Below the pieces are notes generated by a model that was given only the letters and a program-made list of their open reading frames with translations, did not search any database and had not been told where the DNA came from. This document shows positions 1-11,428 of a stretch of 64,000 nt of DNA, piece by piece. Both the position numbers and the translations under genes were made by a program. The stretch spans positions 6,459,501 through 6,523,500 of the forward strand of contig CM034402.1 of the NCBI GenBank assembly GCA_019925095.2. Direction: 5' to 3'. Numbering within the stretch: the stretch's first letter is position 1; the number at the start of each line of letters is the position of its first letter. This stretch comes from Dendrolimus kikuchii. Its lineage: Eukaryota > Arthropoda > Insecta > Lepidoptera > Lasiocampidae.

Positions 1-344
1 GAGTAACATATCACTATGTAATAACACACATCTAAATAACATTTAGGATATCCATTCTTGAATTGTTAGAGGGTAATAACCTATAAAGAAATTGAACCGT
101 AAAAATCAGATAAAAGAGACTCGTTATGTAATACTTAGGCGATTGTGAGCAAAATCTGTATTGAAATAGATTTATATCTGAGGACATTTGTTTATATTTG
201 CTTTAGTTAAGTAGTTGCTTGCGAATAAGACCTTATCGTCTTGACTGACTTGACAACTTATTTCTTAATTGGAAAATTTCTGTCCAAATTACCTATGATA
301 CGGACTACTCGCCATTTTCTCAAGTCGACTAATTACTTAACTAA

Positions 345-715
345 TCTATATTAATATTATAAAGCTGAAGAGTTTGTTTGTTTAAACGAGCTAATCTCAG
401 GAACCGCTGGTCGATTTCAAAAATTCTTTCAGTGTTGAATAGTACATTTATCGACAAAGGCTATAGGCTATATTATATATTCAAAAAAATTAGGGATCCT
501 TACTAAATGTCCAATAATGTAACCCAAGGTGTAAAAAAATTACCCGAAAAAATCCTTACACGGCGTGCGCTGCGAAAACTATTGATTATAGAACGAAACA
601 ATGTACTACCACTTTGCAGAACATATAATTGTCTACAAAAAATATCGCGTAACTATTGTAGTTATCTCACAATAAGTGTTTTCTTCTATTTTTTTAAATA
701 ATTAAAATGCCGTCG
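345..715 (+). mobile_element. Helitron-like family B copy, 3' end unclear
   Basis: Starts A|TCTATATTAATATTATAAAG, the same 5' end as the intact copy at 50688, followed by the GTTTGTTT stretch and the block CTAATCTCAGGAACC...AATTCTTTCAGTGTT. The GCGTGCGCTGCG block shared with the 50688 copy is near 561-577. No CTAG terminus is evident before 715, so the copy is rearranged or truncated. Confidence 0.6.
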
Positions 716-892
716 CTTCAAAAACTCTTTATTTTGTACCTTGGTATTAATCCTTATCAAAATAAATTACTCCATATTTAAGACGAATTCAATACCTTTC
801 TAGAACTTTTTGAATTATTCCATTCGGACGTTTCATTCAAAAGATATCGCGATATTTAAAATGTAAGTATTAGTGTTATAGCCAAATATACT

Positions 893-1092
893 AATATTGT
901 TTGATTGAACGCGCTAATCTCAGGAACTACTGGTCTGATTTGAAAAATTCTTTCAGTGTTGGATAGATCCTTTATCGCGGAAGGCTATCATCACGCTGAG
1001 ACCAATAGTAGCGGAGCACCAATGGAGAATGTATCAAAATCGGAGGGTTTTGAAAGCAAATTCCACGCTGACGACGTCGCGGGCACAGCTAG
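893..1092 (+). mobile_element. Helitron-like family B copy, 5'-truncated
   Basis: Matches family B from the GCGCTAATCTCAGGAAC block through GGAGCACCAATG to the terminus CGTCGCGGGCACAGCTAG, followed by T. The 5' TC end is missing. It may be part of one larger element with the copy at 345. Confidence 0.65.
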
Positions 1093-1257
1093 TGCAAATA
1101 TAAAACAGGCGTAAGTGATGGTTTCATAGATTTGTAGGAGGATCGTTATGGTAACAACGGAACTTTTATTTTACCTTAATTTCACTGTTGGTATATAACT
1201 TTCTTACTTTTTCACCAAAAAAGGTCTGTAGTTGATTAAAATTGTTCAACAGTTAAC

Positions 1258-1480
1258 AGTCATTCATCATCATCATCATCACCAGAGCTTAAATCTTTGT
1301 TGTGTTCGGCGCCGTTGCTTTGACTCACGGGTTCCGCTTTCCTTCTTTTTCTTCACCATTTCGCGCTGTTTTCAACATCCCTCGATTTGAGACCATTGTA
1401 CGTTTATCAACTTCACGAGGTCAAGCCAGCATTTTTTGAGCCTACCCCTTCGTCGTCGACCTGGCTAAACATTTGTTCAC
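1258..1480 (-). mobile_element. Possible RTE-like LINE 3' remnant with (ATG)n tail
   Basis: A CAT-trinucleotide run (1262-1281) next to moderately GC-rich, non-coding sequence. On the minus strand this resembles the 3' ends of LINE fragments elsewhere in the window that terminate in GATGAC/ATG repeats. Decayed; low certainty. Confidence 0.3.
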
Positions 1481-1624
1481 TACGTAACTAGCCGGCTTCC
1501 ATAAACCGTAGTAATAGTTACTAGAATTCACGAAGGGGAGCAGGCTTAACTCGTTGCTGAATGTGCTTATGCACATTGCGATAGTATACGTGTCTGACAA
1601 AGCGACCAGTTTTGTTCCTGGAGA

Positions 1625-1826
1625 ATAGCAGACACGTTAATGGCCCACATGATAGAAAATAGTTACCGTCGCCTATGAACATTTGCAACCATAGATGCAA
1701 CCAATGCGCTGCCGGCTGCGAATGGAAGACTACAGCGTGGCCAATAATAGCAGAACACAACAAAAGATTACTCGAGGTTGTTATGGCGGCATACTCTAGA
1801 CCAGAGGTGGTAGCCATCCAGACGTG
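1625..1826 (-). repeat. Family A repeat, diverged copy
   Basis: Recognisable blocks are GGCCCAC, GTTACCGTCGCCTATG, CATTTGCAAC, GTTGTTATGGCGGCATAC and GGTGGTAGCCATCCAG. Orientation is given by the A-rich side, which lies to the left. Confidence 0.7.
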
Positions 1827-2040
1827 AAGGAGTGAGCCCCAATAGGGTGGAGGAGTGAGATGGAATGCTCCTCCGTCTTAAAGGAAGATCTTCCAGCGAG
1901 GCTAACGTTGTTACTCGCAGGCCTAGGCCCATCTGTTATAGTTGAAATTTTGTATATATTCTTTGTATGTTTCGGGAAACGTTTGTGACATCAATTATTG
2001 CACAGCGCCATCTATTGGCTTGTAAGAGTTCCACTACAGA

Positions 2041-2396
2041 CGTGCAAATACGCTACCACCTGGCCTAGGGGCTTTCATGTCGCGTCTTACAACAGGCCTC
2101 CCGGCCGTAGGAATGGGTGCAGGAACGAAGAGATAATACAGTTTCCAGCGGCTGGGCGACCTGTCGTAAGAGGCGACAAAACGACCCACTGACAGGTGGT
2201 AGGGTATTTTCCCGCCTGAATGTCTACCGACCCTAGTCTAACGTATGCTGCCCTAACAACCTTGAATTGTGTTCTGGTATTAGTGGCCAGGTTCACCTTT
2301 GGTGTTGCAAATGTCCATACGCGATGGTAACCGCTTTCCGTCGGGTGAGCCGTCTGCCTGTCTGTTGAAGTTGGCAAAAAAAAAATTAAAAAAAGG
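2041..2396 (+). repeat. Family A copy with an inverted fragment in front (head to head)
   Basis: From 2117 (GTGCAGGAACGAAGAGATAA) to 2396 the plus strand carries a family A copy ending in an A-rich tail. Just before it, 2041-2113 matches the 5' part of the same family in the opposite direction (TACCACCTGG ... GGCCTCCCGGCCG). The two pieces meet almost end to end, so this is an inverted double insertion or a rearranged one. Confidence 0.75.
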
Positions 2397-2689
2397 AAAT
2401 TGTATTCCATTTCCGGTCCTTCAGGAATAGTTGTATCGTTAGTTGCGAGCGTGCCATCCAATCATACCTGCATTTAGTCTCACGCACACCCATGCATATA
2501 CGCATTTAACACAAGCAAATACCGCTCGCCTTCGTGAATTGCAATAACTAGACCAGCGTAAGCGACTCTTCCATTTGATGTGTTAATAGTAAATTCATTT
2601 AATTTTTAATCAACAGTCTAACTGTCGACATAAAATTGCTAACAAAAGGTCCTTTGTGATTTTTCCCACTGAACCGAAGTAACCCCTGT

Positions 2690-3372
2690 TTACAAGTCTT
2701 GTTTAGAGCTTTCGTTCCACTACCGCCGAGCGAGCATCTAAATGGATCACGATTTACTTTAGTGTTGCTATGTTTTGAGAAATCATTTGAAACACCGAAT
2801 TTATCTCACGGAATACTCACATTCGCACTCTTTTTTATAGTATATTGTTTTTACCGACTACTCCTCGTTACCTCAAGGCACGCTTCGAATTTCTGTACGT
2901 GTCTAGTTCCCATAATTTGCGCCCCTCGAGTAGATACAGAATAGACACACCTGTACACACGTCTTGGTTTTATAATCACTGTTTTACTGTCCAGGCTGTG
3001 CGTCTTTGGAATGAGCTACCTATTGTTATAAGACAGACCAAATCCTTACAATGCTTCAAAAATCAGGTTCAGAAGCATTACTTTTAATTATATCTATATA
3101 TTTATGTGTATATTGTCATAAGTGTATATGTGTGTGTGTATACGTATGTATATATACTTATATTGTTTTTGTGCTTATATGCACTGTGTATACGTAGGTA
3201 TTATCATTATTTATAGACTGCACCACCATTATTTCTAAAAACCTACTAGTCCCTGCCAATGACTGCCTAGAAGAGATTGCTTCTTAGCGATAAGGCCGCC
3301 CGTTGCCTTGTACTTTTCCACTTCTGTTTGTCAATGTTTTGGTGTACAATAAAAAGTTACCTTATCTATACT
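2690..3372 (+). mobile_element. LINE 3' end (Jockey/CR1-like), RT C-terminus and 3' UTR
   Basis: An open frame to 3087 ends VRLWNELPIVIRQTKSLQCF..., the pattern at the C-terminus of insect non-LTR reverse transcriptases (LWNELP followed by a basic end). A second frame just upstream (2699-2944, with EHLNGSRFTLVLLCFEKSFE) belongs to the same decayed element. The 3' UTR contains GATAAGGCCGCC and an AATAAA at about 3348. Truncated at the 5' end. Confidence 0.68.
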
Positions 3373-3444
3373 AATAAATAAAAATGTGCGACTGTAATTT
3401 CAAAACAAATGCCAAAATTTAAGTGAAATTACTATTAAAAAAAA

Positions 3445-3742
3445 TTATTGCATGAGTTCAGCAGACAGGCGGACCTGATGAAAGCGGTTACCATCGCCTA
3501 TAGACATTTGCAACACCAAAGGTACTACAAATGCCCTGCTGCTCTCTTAAGGGAGACTGGAACCTGGTCACTAATGCCGGAACACAACTTAAGGTTGTTA
3601 TGGCGGCATATACTAGACTAGGTAGGGGTGCTAGCTATCCAGTCGGGCAAATACCCTACCAGTTGGCTGTGGGTTGTTTAGTCGCCTCTTACGACAGGCT
3701 GCCTGGCCGCAGGAAATTGTATTCTTTCTCCGTTCCTGCACG
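3445..3742 (-). repeat. Family A repeat, near full length
   Basis: Runs from TTATTGCATGAGTTCAGCAG at its tail side to CTTTCTCCGTTCCTGCACG at its head side, with a short deletion in the GGCAGACGGCCCACTTG block. Confidence 0.85.
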
Positions 3743-4564
3743 AATTATACGACGCCTAATAAATCTAACTTATTTATTATATATACTATGTTTAAAAAAA
3801 TAAGATATACTAGATACTAATGTGATATATACTATCACAATGTATTATAAATTACTTTCAGACGTTTTTGCCTGTTGGCTTGAAAATTAATTATAATTTT
3901 ACGTATTCAAATTTTTAGAATATAATAATGTAAAACAAAATATCCTTCGTTGTACAAAATTCTACATACAATCAAGAACGTTAATCGTCAAGTACAATCG
4001 GCAGTCTTATCGCCCATGGCGATTTCTTTCAGACGACCTTTGGATGGAATTAAGAAAGACTACACAATTTTACTACAATAAATTTGCAGCAGGTAACGTT
4101 ACATTTCATTTATCATATAGAATAGTAATCATATTCAAAAATATCCAACTTGCATATATTCAACAATATATAAGCTAGTGATGTTCCCTATTAATATTAT
4201 AAATGCGAAAGTAACTCTGTCTGTCTGTCTGTCTGTCTGTTCCGTTTTCACGGAAGAACTACTGGACCGATTTGGCTGAAACTCGGTATATATATATATT
4301 TTCGATGCTGAGAATGAACATAGGATATTTTTTTTCCCGAAAAATGGGATAGTTTCCGGGATAAAAATATATTTGTTATCCTTTTATGGAAAGACTATTG
4401 GACCGATTTGGCTGAAACTCGGTATATATATATTTATAATTTGAATACCGAGAGTGGCCAAGGGATACTTTTTATCCCGGATACTGGCATACATTTTGAG
4501 ATAGATTTATGTAAAGTTTATCCTGGAAACTAGGACTGGTTTTGTGATTTTGTCCATTTCGTCC

Positions 4565-5525
4565 ACTGGGTCTACTTGGACCATTGTGTCCACTTGGTCC
4601 CCTTGGTCAACTGGGTCCACTGGATCCACTTGGTCCACTGGGTCCACTTGGTCCACTGGGTCCACTTGGTCCACTGGGTCTACTTGGTCCACTTGGTCCA
4701 CTGGGTCCACATGGTCCACTAAGTTTACTGGGTCCACTGAGTCCATTTGGAACACTTAGCATACTGAGTCAACTGGGTCCACTGGGCCCACTGGGTCCAC
4801 TTAGACTACTGAGTCCACTGGCCCGACTGGGTCTACTTAGTCCACTGGACTCACTGGGTAAACTGGACCCACTGGGTCCACTGGGTCCACTTTGGCCACT
4901 GGATCCACTGGGTCCAGTTGGTCCACTGGGTCCACTTGGTCAACTGAATTTACTGAGTCCACTGGGTCCACTTGGTCAACTGAATTTACTGAGTCCACTG
5001 GGTCCATTTGCAATACTTAGCCTACTGGGTCAACTGGGTCCACTGAGCCCACTTAAACTTGACGGCCTCTCTGGTTGAGCGGGCTAAGCCTTTGCCGGCG
5101 TATCCACTGCAACGCAGAGGCTCCGGGTTCGATTCCTGGTATAGTAAATTTCGGAAACGTATTTTCTCCGTTATTTACTATGGTCTGGGTGTCTGGGATC
5201 GGCCCCAGAGTAGTCCGTTGTATATTACCCATAACACAAGCATCACTTGCTTAATTTGGGGATATACAATATGTGTGTTTGTCTGCCGATTATTATTATT
5301 ATTATTAAACTACTGGGTCAACTGGGTCCACTGGGTCCACTTAGACTACTGGGTCCACTGGGTCCACTTGAAACACTCTGGGTCCACATGAACCACTGGT
5401 CTACTGGGTCTACTTGGGCCACTGGACCCACTGGGTCCACTTGGTCCACTAAGTCCGTTGGGTCCACTGGGTCCACTTTGTCCACTGGGTCCACTGGGTC
5501 CACTTGGTCCACTTGGTCCATGTTA
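4565..5525. repeat. 9-bp minisatellite, GGTCCACTG/GGTCCACTT type
   Basis: Degenerate tandem nonamers in two blocks, 4565-5052 and 5312-5525, split by a SINE. A period divisible by three opens long low-complexity frames on both strands (for example repeated Gly-Pro-Leu); these are not genes. Several units carry substitutions and the array is interspersed with TTTACTGAG and CTTAGACTA variants. Confidence 0.95.
5060..5304 (+). mobile_element. tRNA-derived SINE inserted in the minisatellite
   Basis: Pol III A box TGGTTGAGCGG (5072-5082) and B box GGTTCGATTCC (5126-5136) match the internal promoter consensus. The body includes GGTCTGGGTGTCTGGGATC and the element ends in (ATT)n. Flanking TTAAACT at 5053-5059 and 5305-5311 is a 7-bp target duplication. 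Related copies lie at about 19926 and 34893. Confidence 0.88.
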
Positions 5526-5730
5526 TCTATTTTGTCATTTTTGTCAAGTTTTGTCATTTATGTAGTTTACATATAGACGGGGGTGGTATAGTTTGCGATA
5601 TAAAATGAAGTGAATCTTTCGGGGGCAAATACATAAAAAATTAATACAATGTAATCTGTACTACTTGCTCTTTAAACAAGAGACACGCACTAGAGGTTGA
5701 CCCGCGGCGCAGCCGCGGGGTAAACTCTAG

Positions 5731-6600
5731 TTAATAATATTTTAAAAAGTTTAAATAAAAATCCCGAATTTGAATACTGGCTACACAGCATTTACGAGGT
5801 CCCGCTTGAAAAATAAATTGCAACATAGATGAATGAGAGCGGCGGGAATTGCATGATAAATATTTCAAAGGGACCCCATCGCGTTGTGTGGGACCCATCA
5901 CCCTATATAGCACACGTGCCACTGAAGAGAAAAACATGTAAATTTTACACACATCTAAAAAATTACTCCGCATCATGTGTGAGTATTGTTATTGTGACAC
6001 GTGCGCGTCGCGTTCCGTGGACGAGAAAACAAACCGTGTGTTGAATAAAGTAGCATGTGATATCTTAACACAATAGTAACGTGTGGTATATGCTAACCCT
6101 ATACCGGCTATTCTTGAACTGGGATCCGTGAATAAGTAATCAAGATTCATCGACATTATATTGGTCTTTAAAACCTTGAATAATTATTGGCTGTTAAGTA
6201 ATTATTATTTATGTTATGTAAAATGCACCTATTTTTTAAATATTGAGTTCGAATTACATTTTTAAAGTGTCATAGCCAATTTGGCGAAAATGTACTCTTA
6301 CATTATTACCTTCGTATGTGTCTAGTGTCTCTTTGTATGGCATAGAATCACAGTAGTGTTTCTAAGAAACTGCCAATAGTCTGAATAGATGAAATTTGTA
6401 AAGAAATTGTAGTGTGTATAGCGTTATAAGGGTATGTAGTGAACTCGGGAAAAAAATAGGAACGGCGGCCACTCAGTCGTGTGAGATATGTATCACTACT
6501 ATATATAATAAACAATAGATGGCGTTATACTACACATGGCGACAATACATAATTATAATATTTTTATTGTATCTGGTTTAAGGTTTTACATACATACATA
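5731..6600. other. No gene seen
   Basis: AT-rich unique-looking sequence. Short frames at 5731-6044 lack homology I recognise, and a CACACGTGCC/ACACGTGCGCG stretch is the only GC-richer part. Confidence 0.5.
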
Positions 6601-6967
6601 ACTTCACGCCAGTTCCCTTGCGGGGTAGGCACGAACAACAGAGCGCCATTTAGGCTTATTCTTACACACCTCACTTGCTTCTTTGACATTCATAACTCTT
6701 GTCAGGCACGCTCGTCTGTTCTTAAGGCTCCTGACATCACCTTCTGCTAATACATGATCAATTTGATCATGGAAGGTGTGTCGTGGCCTTCCACGACTTC
6801 TGCATCCATCCACTTTTGCATTGTATATCTGTTTAGTCATTCTTTCATCATGCATTCTTTCCACATGGCCGAACCACCGGAGCATTCCTTTCCTTACCTT
6901 CACTCCGACACTCTCTTTCAGACCAACTCTCTTTCTTACTTCGGTATTACGAACGCGGTCCGCGAGG
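6601..6967 (-). mobile_element. RTE-like LINE 3' fragment, RT C-terminus (copy 1)
   Basis: Minus-strand frame 6604-6903 contains MLRWFGHVERMHDERMTKQI, DGCRSRGRPRHTF and KNRRACLTRVMNVKEASE, the conserved end of RTE-type reverse transcriptases. The 3' end runs straight into a (TATG)n microsatellite (GTTATGTATGTA), as RTE-like elements commonly do. Three related copies are at 9322, 25300 and 48018. Confidence 0.82.
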
Positions 6968-6987
6968 GTTTAAGGTTTTAGATTATT

Positions 6988-7115
6988 TATTTTTTTGCGT
7001 GAGTTCAGCAAACAGTAAGACTGCCCACCTGATGGAATGCGGTTACCATCGACTCAACGAACATTTGGAACACCAAAAGTGCTGCAAATGCGTTGCTGTT
7101 CTCGAAAAGGAGATA
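6988..7115 (-). repeat. Family A repeat, partial
   Basis: Contains GAGTTCAGCAAACAGTAAGACTG..., GGTTACCATCGACTC and GAACACCAAAAGTGCTGC. It lies directly beside the RTE-like fragment, separated only by a T-rich tail. Confidence 0.7.
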
Positions 7116-7671
7116 AATAATTTATTTCTAGAATATCTTGATACGAAGAAAAATACATGGAGTAGGTATGCGAATAATTATGTTGACTAGATACTTAAAC
7201 ATAAAAAATAAGTGAAAAATATGTAATTTAGAATTTTATATTTACTTGACTTTCAAGCTCTGGACATTTGGTTTTACTATACCTCCATTCGAAAATTATT
7301 TTCGATGAACAGAACTGAACTCTTTAAGAAACACTAGCAGCCACCGACAGTGGCCCAGTGCCCCAAAGCCATACTGTAATAGAAATATAAGCCCCGTCTT
7401 AGCGCAGTATGTCATCATCCCAAGTAATTGCTCATTACTCCATACACACCCTTCCCACTCCCAAACGAGGAGTATGCCACAAATTGGATACACCGCTAGC
7501 TTTAATTACACTCCGGATGACCGCTGGACGTGAGTAAACTTATAAACATTAACAGGTTCGCTGCGACTTGAAGAATAATATTATAATATACATGATTTTT
7601 AAACCAACACCTACAGCTTAAGGGAATTCTTAGAATATAAAGATTAACGACAAATAATTATATAATCGTTA

Positions 7672-7975
7672 TATAAGTGATGGTAGCGTAATGGCTAGCG
7701 CACGCGTCCCAGACTCGGAGGGCGCGGGTTCGATCCTGGCCGGAACCCATGCACCACTTATGTCTGATCTAATGTGCATATTGATACAATTACCACGTGC
7801 TAACAACGATGAAGCGAAACATCGTGATGCAACCTGCACATCGAGATAACCGATGTGTCAAACCTCCCAAGCCGCCTTGGACAAGCGTGGCGGGTATACT
7901 ATCCGTTCCCCCCTATAACGGGAGGCCCGAGCCCAGCCATGGGACATTTATGGGCTGATATTATTATTGTATATG
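7672..7975 (+). mobile_element. tRNA-derived SINE, second family
   Basis: A box TAGCGTAATGG at 7684-7694 and B box GGTTCGATCC at 7727-7736 in a tRNA-like head, followed by a long non-tRNA body (GATGAAGCGAAACATCGTGA, CGGGAGGCCCGAGCCCAGCC) and a TATTATTATTG tail. The head is not a working tRNA gene because the acceptor stem does not close. A diverged body fragment recurs near 51990-52085. Confidence 0.82.
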
Positions 7976-8032
7976 TAATCTTTAATCATTGTAAATCTCC
8001 ATATGATATAACCGTGACGTGTAACATATATA

Positions 8033-8341
8033 TCATTTATTGCATGAGTTCAGCATACAGGCAGACGGCTCACATGATGGAAAGCGGTTACCATCGCCTA
8101 TGGACATTTGCAACACACCAAAGGTGCTACGAATGCGCTGCTGCTCTCTTAAGAGAGACTGGAACCTGGTCACTAATGCCTGAACACAACTCAAAGTTGT
8201 TATGGCGGCATACTATAGACCAGGGGTGGTAGCCATCCAGTCGGGCAAATACCTTACCACCTGGCTGTGGGTTGTTTTGTCGCCTTTTACGACAGGCCGC
8301 CCCGCCGCAGAAAATTGTATTCTTTCTCCGTTCCTGCACAG
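8033..8341 (-). repeat. Family A repeat, full-length reference copy
   Basis: About 310 bp. Read from its head: GTGCAGGAACGGAGAAAGAA, GGCGGCCTGTCGTAAAAGGC, GGTGGCTACCACCCCTGGTC, CAGGTTCCAGTCTC, GGTGTTGCAAATGTCCATAG, CCGTCTGCCTG, then CTGAACTCATGCAATAAA. The tail resembles the 3' end of the CR1-like LINE at 15900-16320 (GTTGCAGATGTCCATGGGCG), and the A-rich end carries AATAAA. I therefore read it as a LINE-tailed SINE or a short LINE derivative; the head has no clear pol III boxes. Confidence 0.85.
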
Positions 8342-9104
8342 ATAAAACTGAATTAATGATTACACAGAATATACCATTTTACCAAATATCATCCCTATGT
8401 ACTCAGTCGTATTTCATCGAAACGGCTGAAATGTATGTCTTAACCATTTATAGACATCTGTCTATGAATTTAGGATGGATTACTTTGACAAAGTGGCTGT
8501 TTGTTCAGTAGGAAATTTAGTATTCCTGAAAGGAGCATGTTAAACGGTTACAAACTACATATTGAGTCCGGTTAAATAATGCCATCACATCCGTATCCTT
8601 GTAACTTTGATAAGATTTTGTCATTCAAACAATAGGACGTACGGTTCAATTGACATAAGCTTTAGTAACAGTTCAGGAAGGGTCTGTACAGTATGAGCGG
8701 GTAATATTGAGTTTACTCGGCCTTGATTTAGGCTCTTGGAAGTTTGTTGTTTGCCAAACAACAAATAATTTGTAGCCTATTCATCGATATATATGTAACC
8801 GATATCTATATATATATAATATAATAAAATTCTAAACATTGGCCTTACTTATAATCGTTTGTTAAATTTTAAGAAACTGCTCAGCAACTGTTTACTGAAA
8901 ATCTTACCCATATACTCCTCTTTGGTCGAATATTTTGGTTACCACTTACGTTAATTATTCAAATTTCGTTTATCTGTACTCCTCTTAGGTAAACAACAGA
9001 TAATACACGTTTATAAGTGAAAAAAAATGATATTAATCGATTAGAGTCTGATTCTGATTCTCTTACATGATTTAAAACGATGAGATTAAAAAAAGTTTCG
9101 AATT

Positions 9105-9320
9105 CCAATACGATTTCTTCACTGATCGATAGCAAATTTTATGTTAAATAGTATGTATGATTTTTATCCAAGAATTTCGCGGAATTTTTCCGGGGGCAGT
9201 GAATAGTTGTCCGAGTGCATAAAAATTACCTTATTTCCACACAGTTTTCACTAAAACGATAGCTACGGTACTTTGTGTCTTGGGAATCCCGTGTGAATTT
9301 CAATTCAAGCGTATTATTTA
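9105..9320 (+). repeat. Dispersed repeat family C, partial
   Basis: Shares ACTGATCGATAGCAAAT, GTGCATAAAAATTA, CAGTTTTCACTAAAACGATAG and GGAATCCCG with the longer copy at 59378-59839. Probably a Helitron-like non-autonomous element. Confidence 0.65.
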
Positions 9321-9321
9321 A

Positions 9322-9960
9322 AACATACATAGATAACTTCACGCCAGTTCCCTTGCGGGGCAGGCACAAACAACAGAGCGCCATTTAGGCCCGTTCTTAC
9401 ACACCTCACTTGCTTCTTTGACATTCATAACTCTCGTCATGCACGCTCGTCTGTTCTTAAGGCTCCTGACATTACCCTCTGCTAGTACACAATCAATTTG
9501 ATCATGGAAGGTGTGTCGTGGCCTTCCACGACTTCTGCACCCATCCACTTTTGCATTGTATATCCGTTTAGTCATTCTTTCATCATGCATTCTTTCCACA
9601 TGCCCGAACCACCGGAGCATTCCTTTCCTTACCTTCACCCCGACACTTTCTTTCAGACCAACTCTCTTTCTTACTTCGGTATTACGAACGCGGTCCGCGA
9701 GCGTCACTCCGCAGATTTTGCGCAGTGCTCGCATCTCAACCGCGTTTACTCTACTTTTATGTTCTCTCTTCCATACCTAACTCTCGCTTCCATACGTGAG
9801 CGTAGGTACCAGCACCGCGTTATGTATGGCGAGCTGGGCCTTCTGGCTGAGGTTCTTAGCGCCTACAAGTTTACCTAACGCTCCATTCAAACTATTCCCC
9901 AAATTCACTCTTCTTTCTATATCAGCGGTGTACCTTCCATTTAAAACAATATATTATATA
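9322..9960 (-). mobile_element. RTE-like LINE 3' fragment, RT C-terminus (copy 2, longest)
   Basis: Minus-strand frame 9339-9734 reads MRALRKICGVTLADRVRNTE, MLRWFGHVERM, GCRSRGRPRHTF and KNRRACMTRVMNVKEASE. Upstream (9735-9960) similarity continues in other frames, so the element is frameshifted. Compared with copy 1 it has CACPARELA for RAYPARELA at the end. Confidence 0.84.
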
Positions 9961-10636
9961 ATCGATAAACTTTATTCATCATCATCATTATCATTTATAT
10001 GGGGACGACCCACCTTTAAATAGTGAGAGACAATCCAGGACTTGTAACTACATTTTTTGGTGATATTATTTTTGTCGTCAAATCATTAACATAAAATATG
10101 TAGCAATTTTGACGAAAAAAATATTTCAAAAAAATAACAAGGTCCTTTACTAACGCCACTGAAATCTCGGTTGAGTTCAAAGCGTTCCCTTCGAAACCCG
10201 GTTTCCGAGACCCTACTTTCTCTTTTCCATCTCGCTTAGTCTTCGGCATCCTTTACGGTGAAAAGATTGGCTGGCTCCAGGACGTCGTGCCAACATTTTT
10301 GGGCCACCCCCACGGCTAGAATTTTGTTCCCATATTACGGCTTGCTTTAAACTTGGTTGTACCATCGTCAAATGCCTGACTTTTGTATTAACGAGACATT
10401 CAACAGGAACGAATTAAAATGTCCATTGTTGCGTGATTGATGTTCAATGCACACCCACTTATACAAGCAACAACACTTCACTCGGTCCCCAATTACATTT
10501 CTGACATTGACTATCTGAGTATTTTGTGACAACCGACTATCGCAGTAATTATTTTATTATATATTTATCGTATTAACCACATTAGTTGATTCATTTGATA
10601 TTTATTGTAATGACATAATTTAAATAACTTTATTTT

Positions 10637-10875
10637 TTTATATTTTTATTGCAGGAGTGCAACAGACAGGCAGACGGTCCACTTTATAGAAAGCGGTTAC
10701 CGTCGCCTATAGACATTTACAACACCGAAGGTGGTACAAATGCGCTGCTGCTCTCTTAAGGGTCACTGGAACCTGGTCACTAATGCCGGAATACAACTCA
10801 AGGTTTTTATGGCGACATGCTTTAGACCAGGGGTGGTAGCCATCCAGTCGGGCAAATGCCCTACCACCTGGCAAA
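10637..10875 (-). repeat. Family A repeat, truncated at its head
   Basis: Starts TTTATTGCAGGAGTGCAACAG and runs to CCCTACCACCTGG, then stops abruptly; the GTCGCC...CTGCACG portion is missing. Confidence 0.82.
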
Positions 10876-11428
10876 ATAAATAAATAAATTAATTAAATTA
10901 TTATCTCTACTTGAATTTGGTCTGCATAGTAAGATTAATTAGAAAATATATGGATTATTTAACGTATTGTACATAAGTGTATTGTCTCTTTTAAATAAAT
11001 ACAAATATTGAAGACTCAATACTACACTTCTAGTGGTTTTAATTTTGTTTTATAAATTACATTAATATTTCAATTTCAATATCAAAAACAACTCCATAAA
11101 TTATACTAGAAACATTTTCTCTGCAAACTTAATAATAGCCTCCTTCGACTAGCACCCACATAATTCCAAAAGGAACATACAGTAAACACTCGTATTATTT
11201 ATTATTTCGGACGAAATGATAAATAGACCGGGCCCCTTTGTTTTATCGAGGTAGAAGAAAACCGCAGGCGACTCCGCGGGGCGCCACTATTCGGGGCACT
11301 CGACACCCGCGGCGAGAAAATACACTTCTGTATTTATTGCATTTGACTCGAGTTGTTTAGCTGTGTACAAGGAACTTACATAAAACAAGATTATGCCAAG
11401 CAATCAGATATTGAATAAAGATTTTTGT

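Larger units (their letters stand above)
4185..5730 (+). mobile_element. Helitron (non-autonomous) carrying a 9-bp minisatellite, copy 1
   Basis: Begins TCCCTATTAATATTATAAAT and ends CTCTAG followed by T. At 5701-5719 is a perfect hairpin (stem CCCGCGGC/GCCGCGGG, loop GCA) whose base lies 11 nt before the terminus, which is the classic Helitron 3' end. Inside are a (GTCT)n run, two repeated blocks around GACCGATTTGGCTGAAACTC, a 9-bp repeat array and an inserted SINE. No Rep/helicase gene, so mobilisation would be in trans. The inverted copy at 44509-45628 shares both termini. Confidence 0.88.

Noticed and set aside
4584..5078. Collagen-like Gly-Pro-Leu repeat protein
   Set aside because: Product of the GGTCCACTG minisatellite; frames are open on both strands, there is no signal peptide, and the frame runs into the SINE.
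5060..5140. Functional Leu/Ser-like tRNA gene
   Set aside because: Head of a SINE that recurs at 19926 and 34893 with the same non-tRNA body and is flanked by a target duplication.
7672..7750. Functional tRNA gene
   Set aside because: A and B boxes are present but the acceptor stem does not pair and the sequence continues into a long SINE body.
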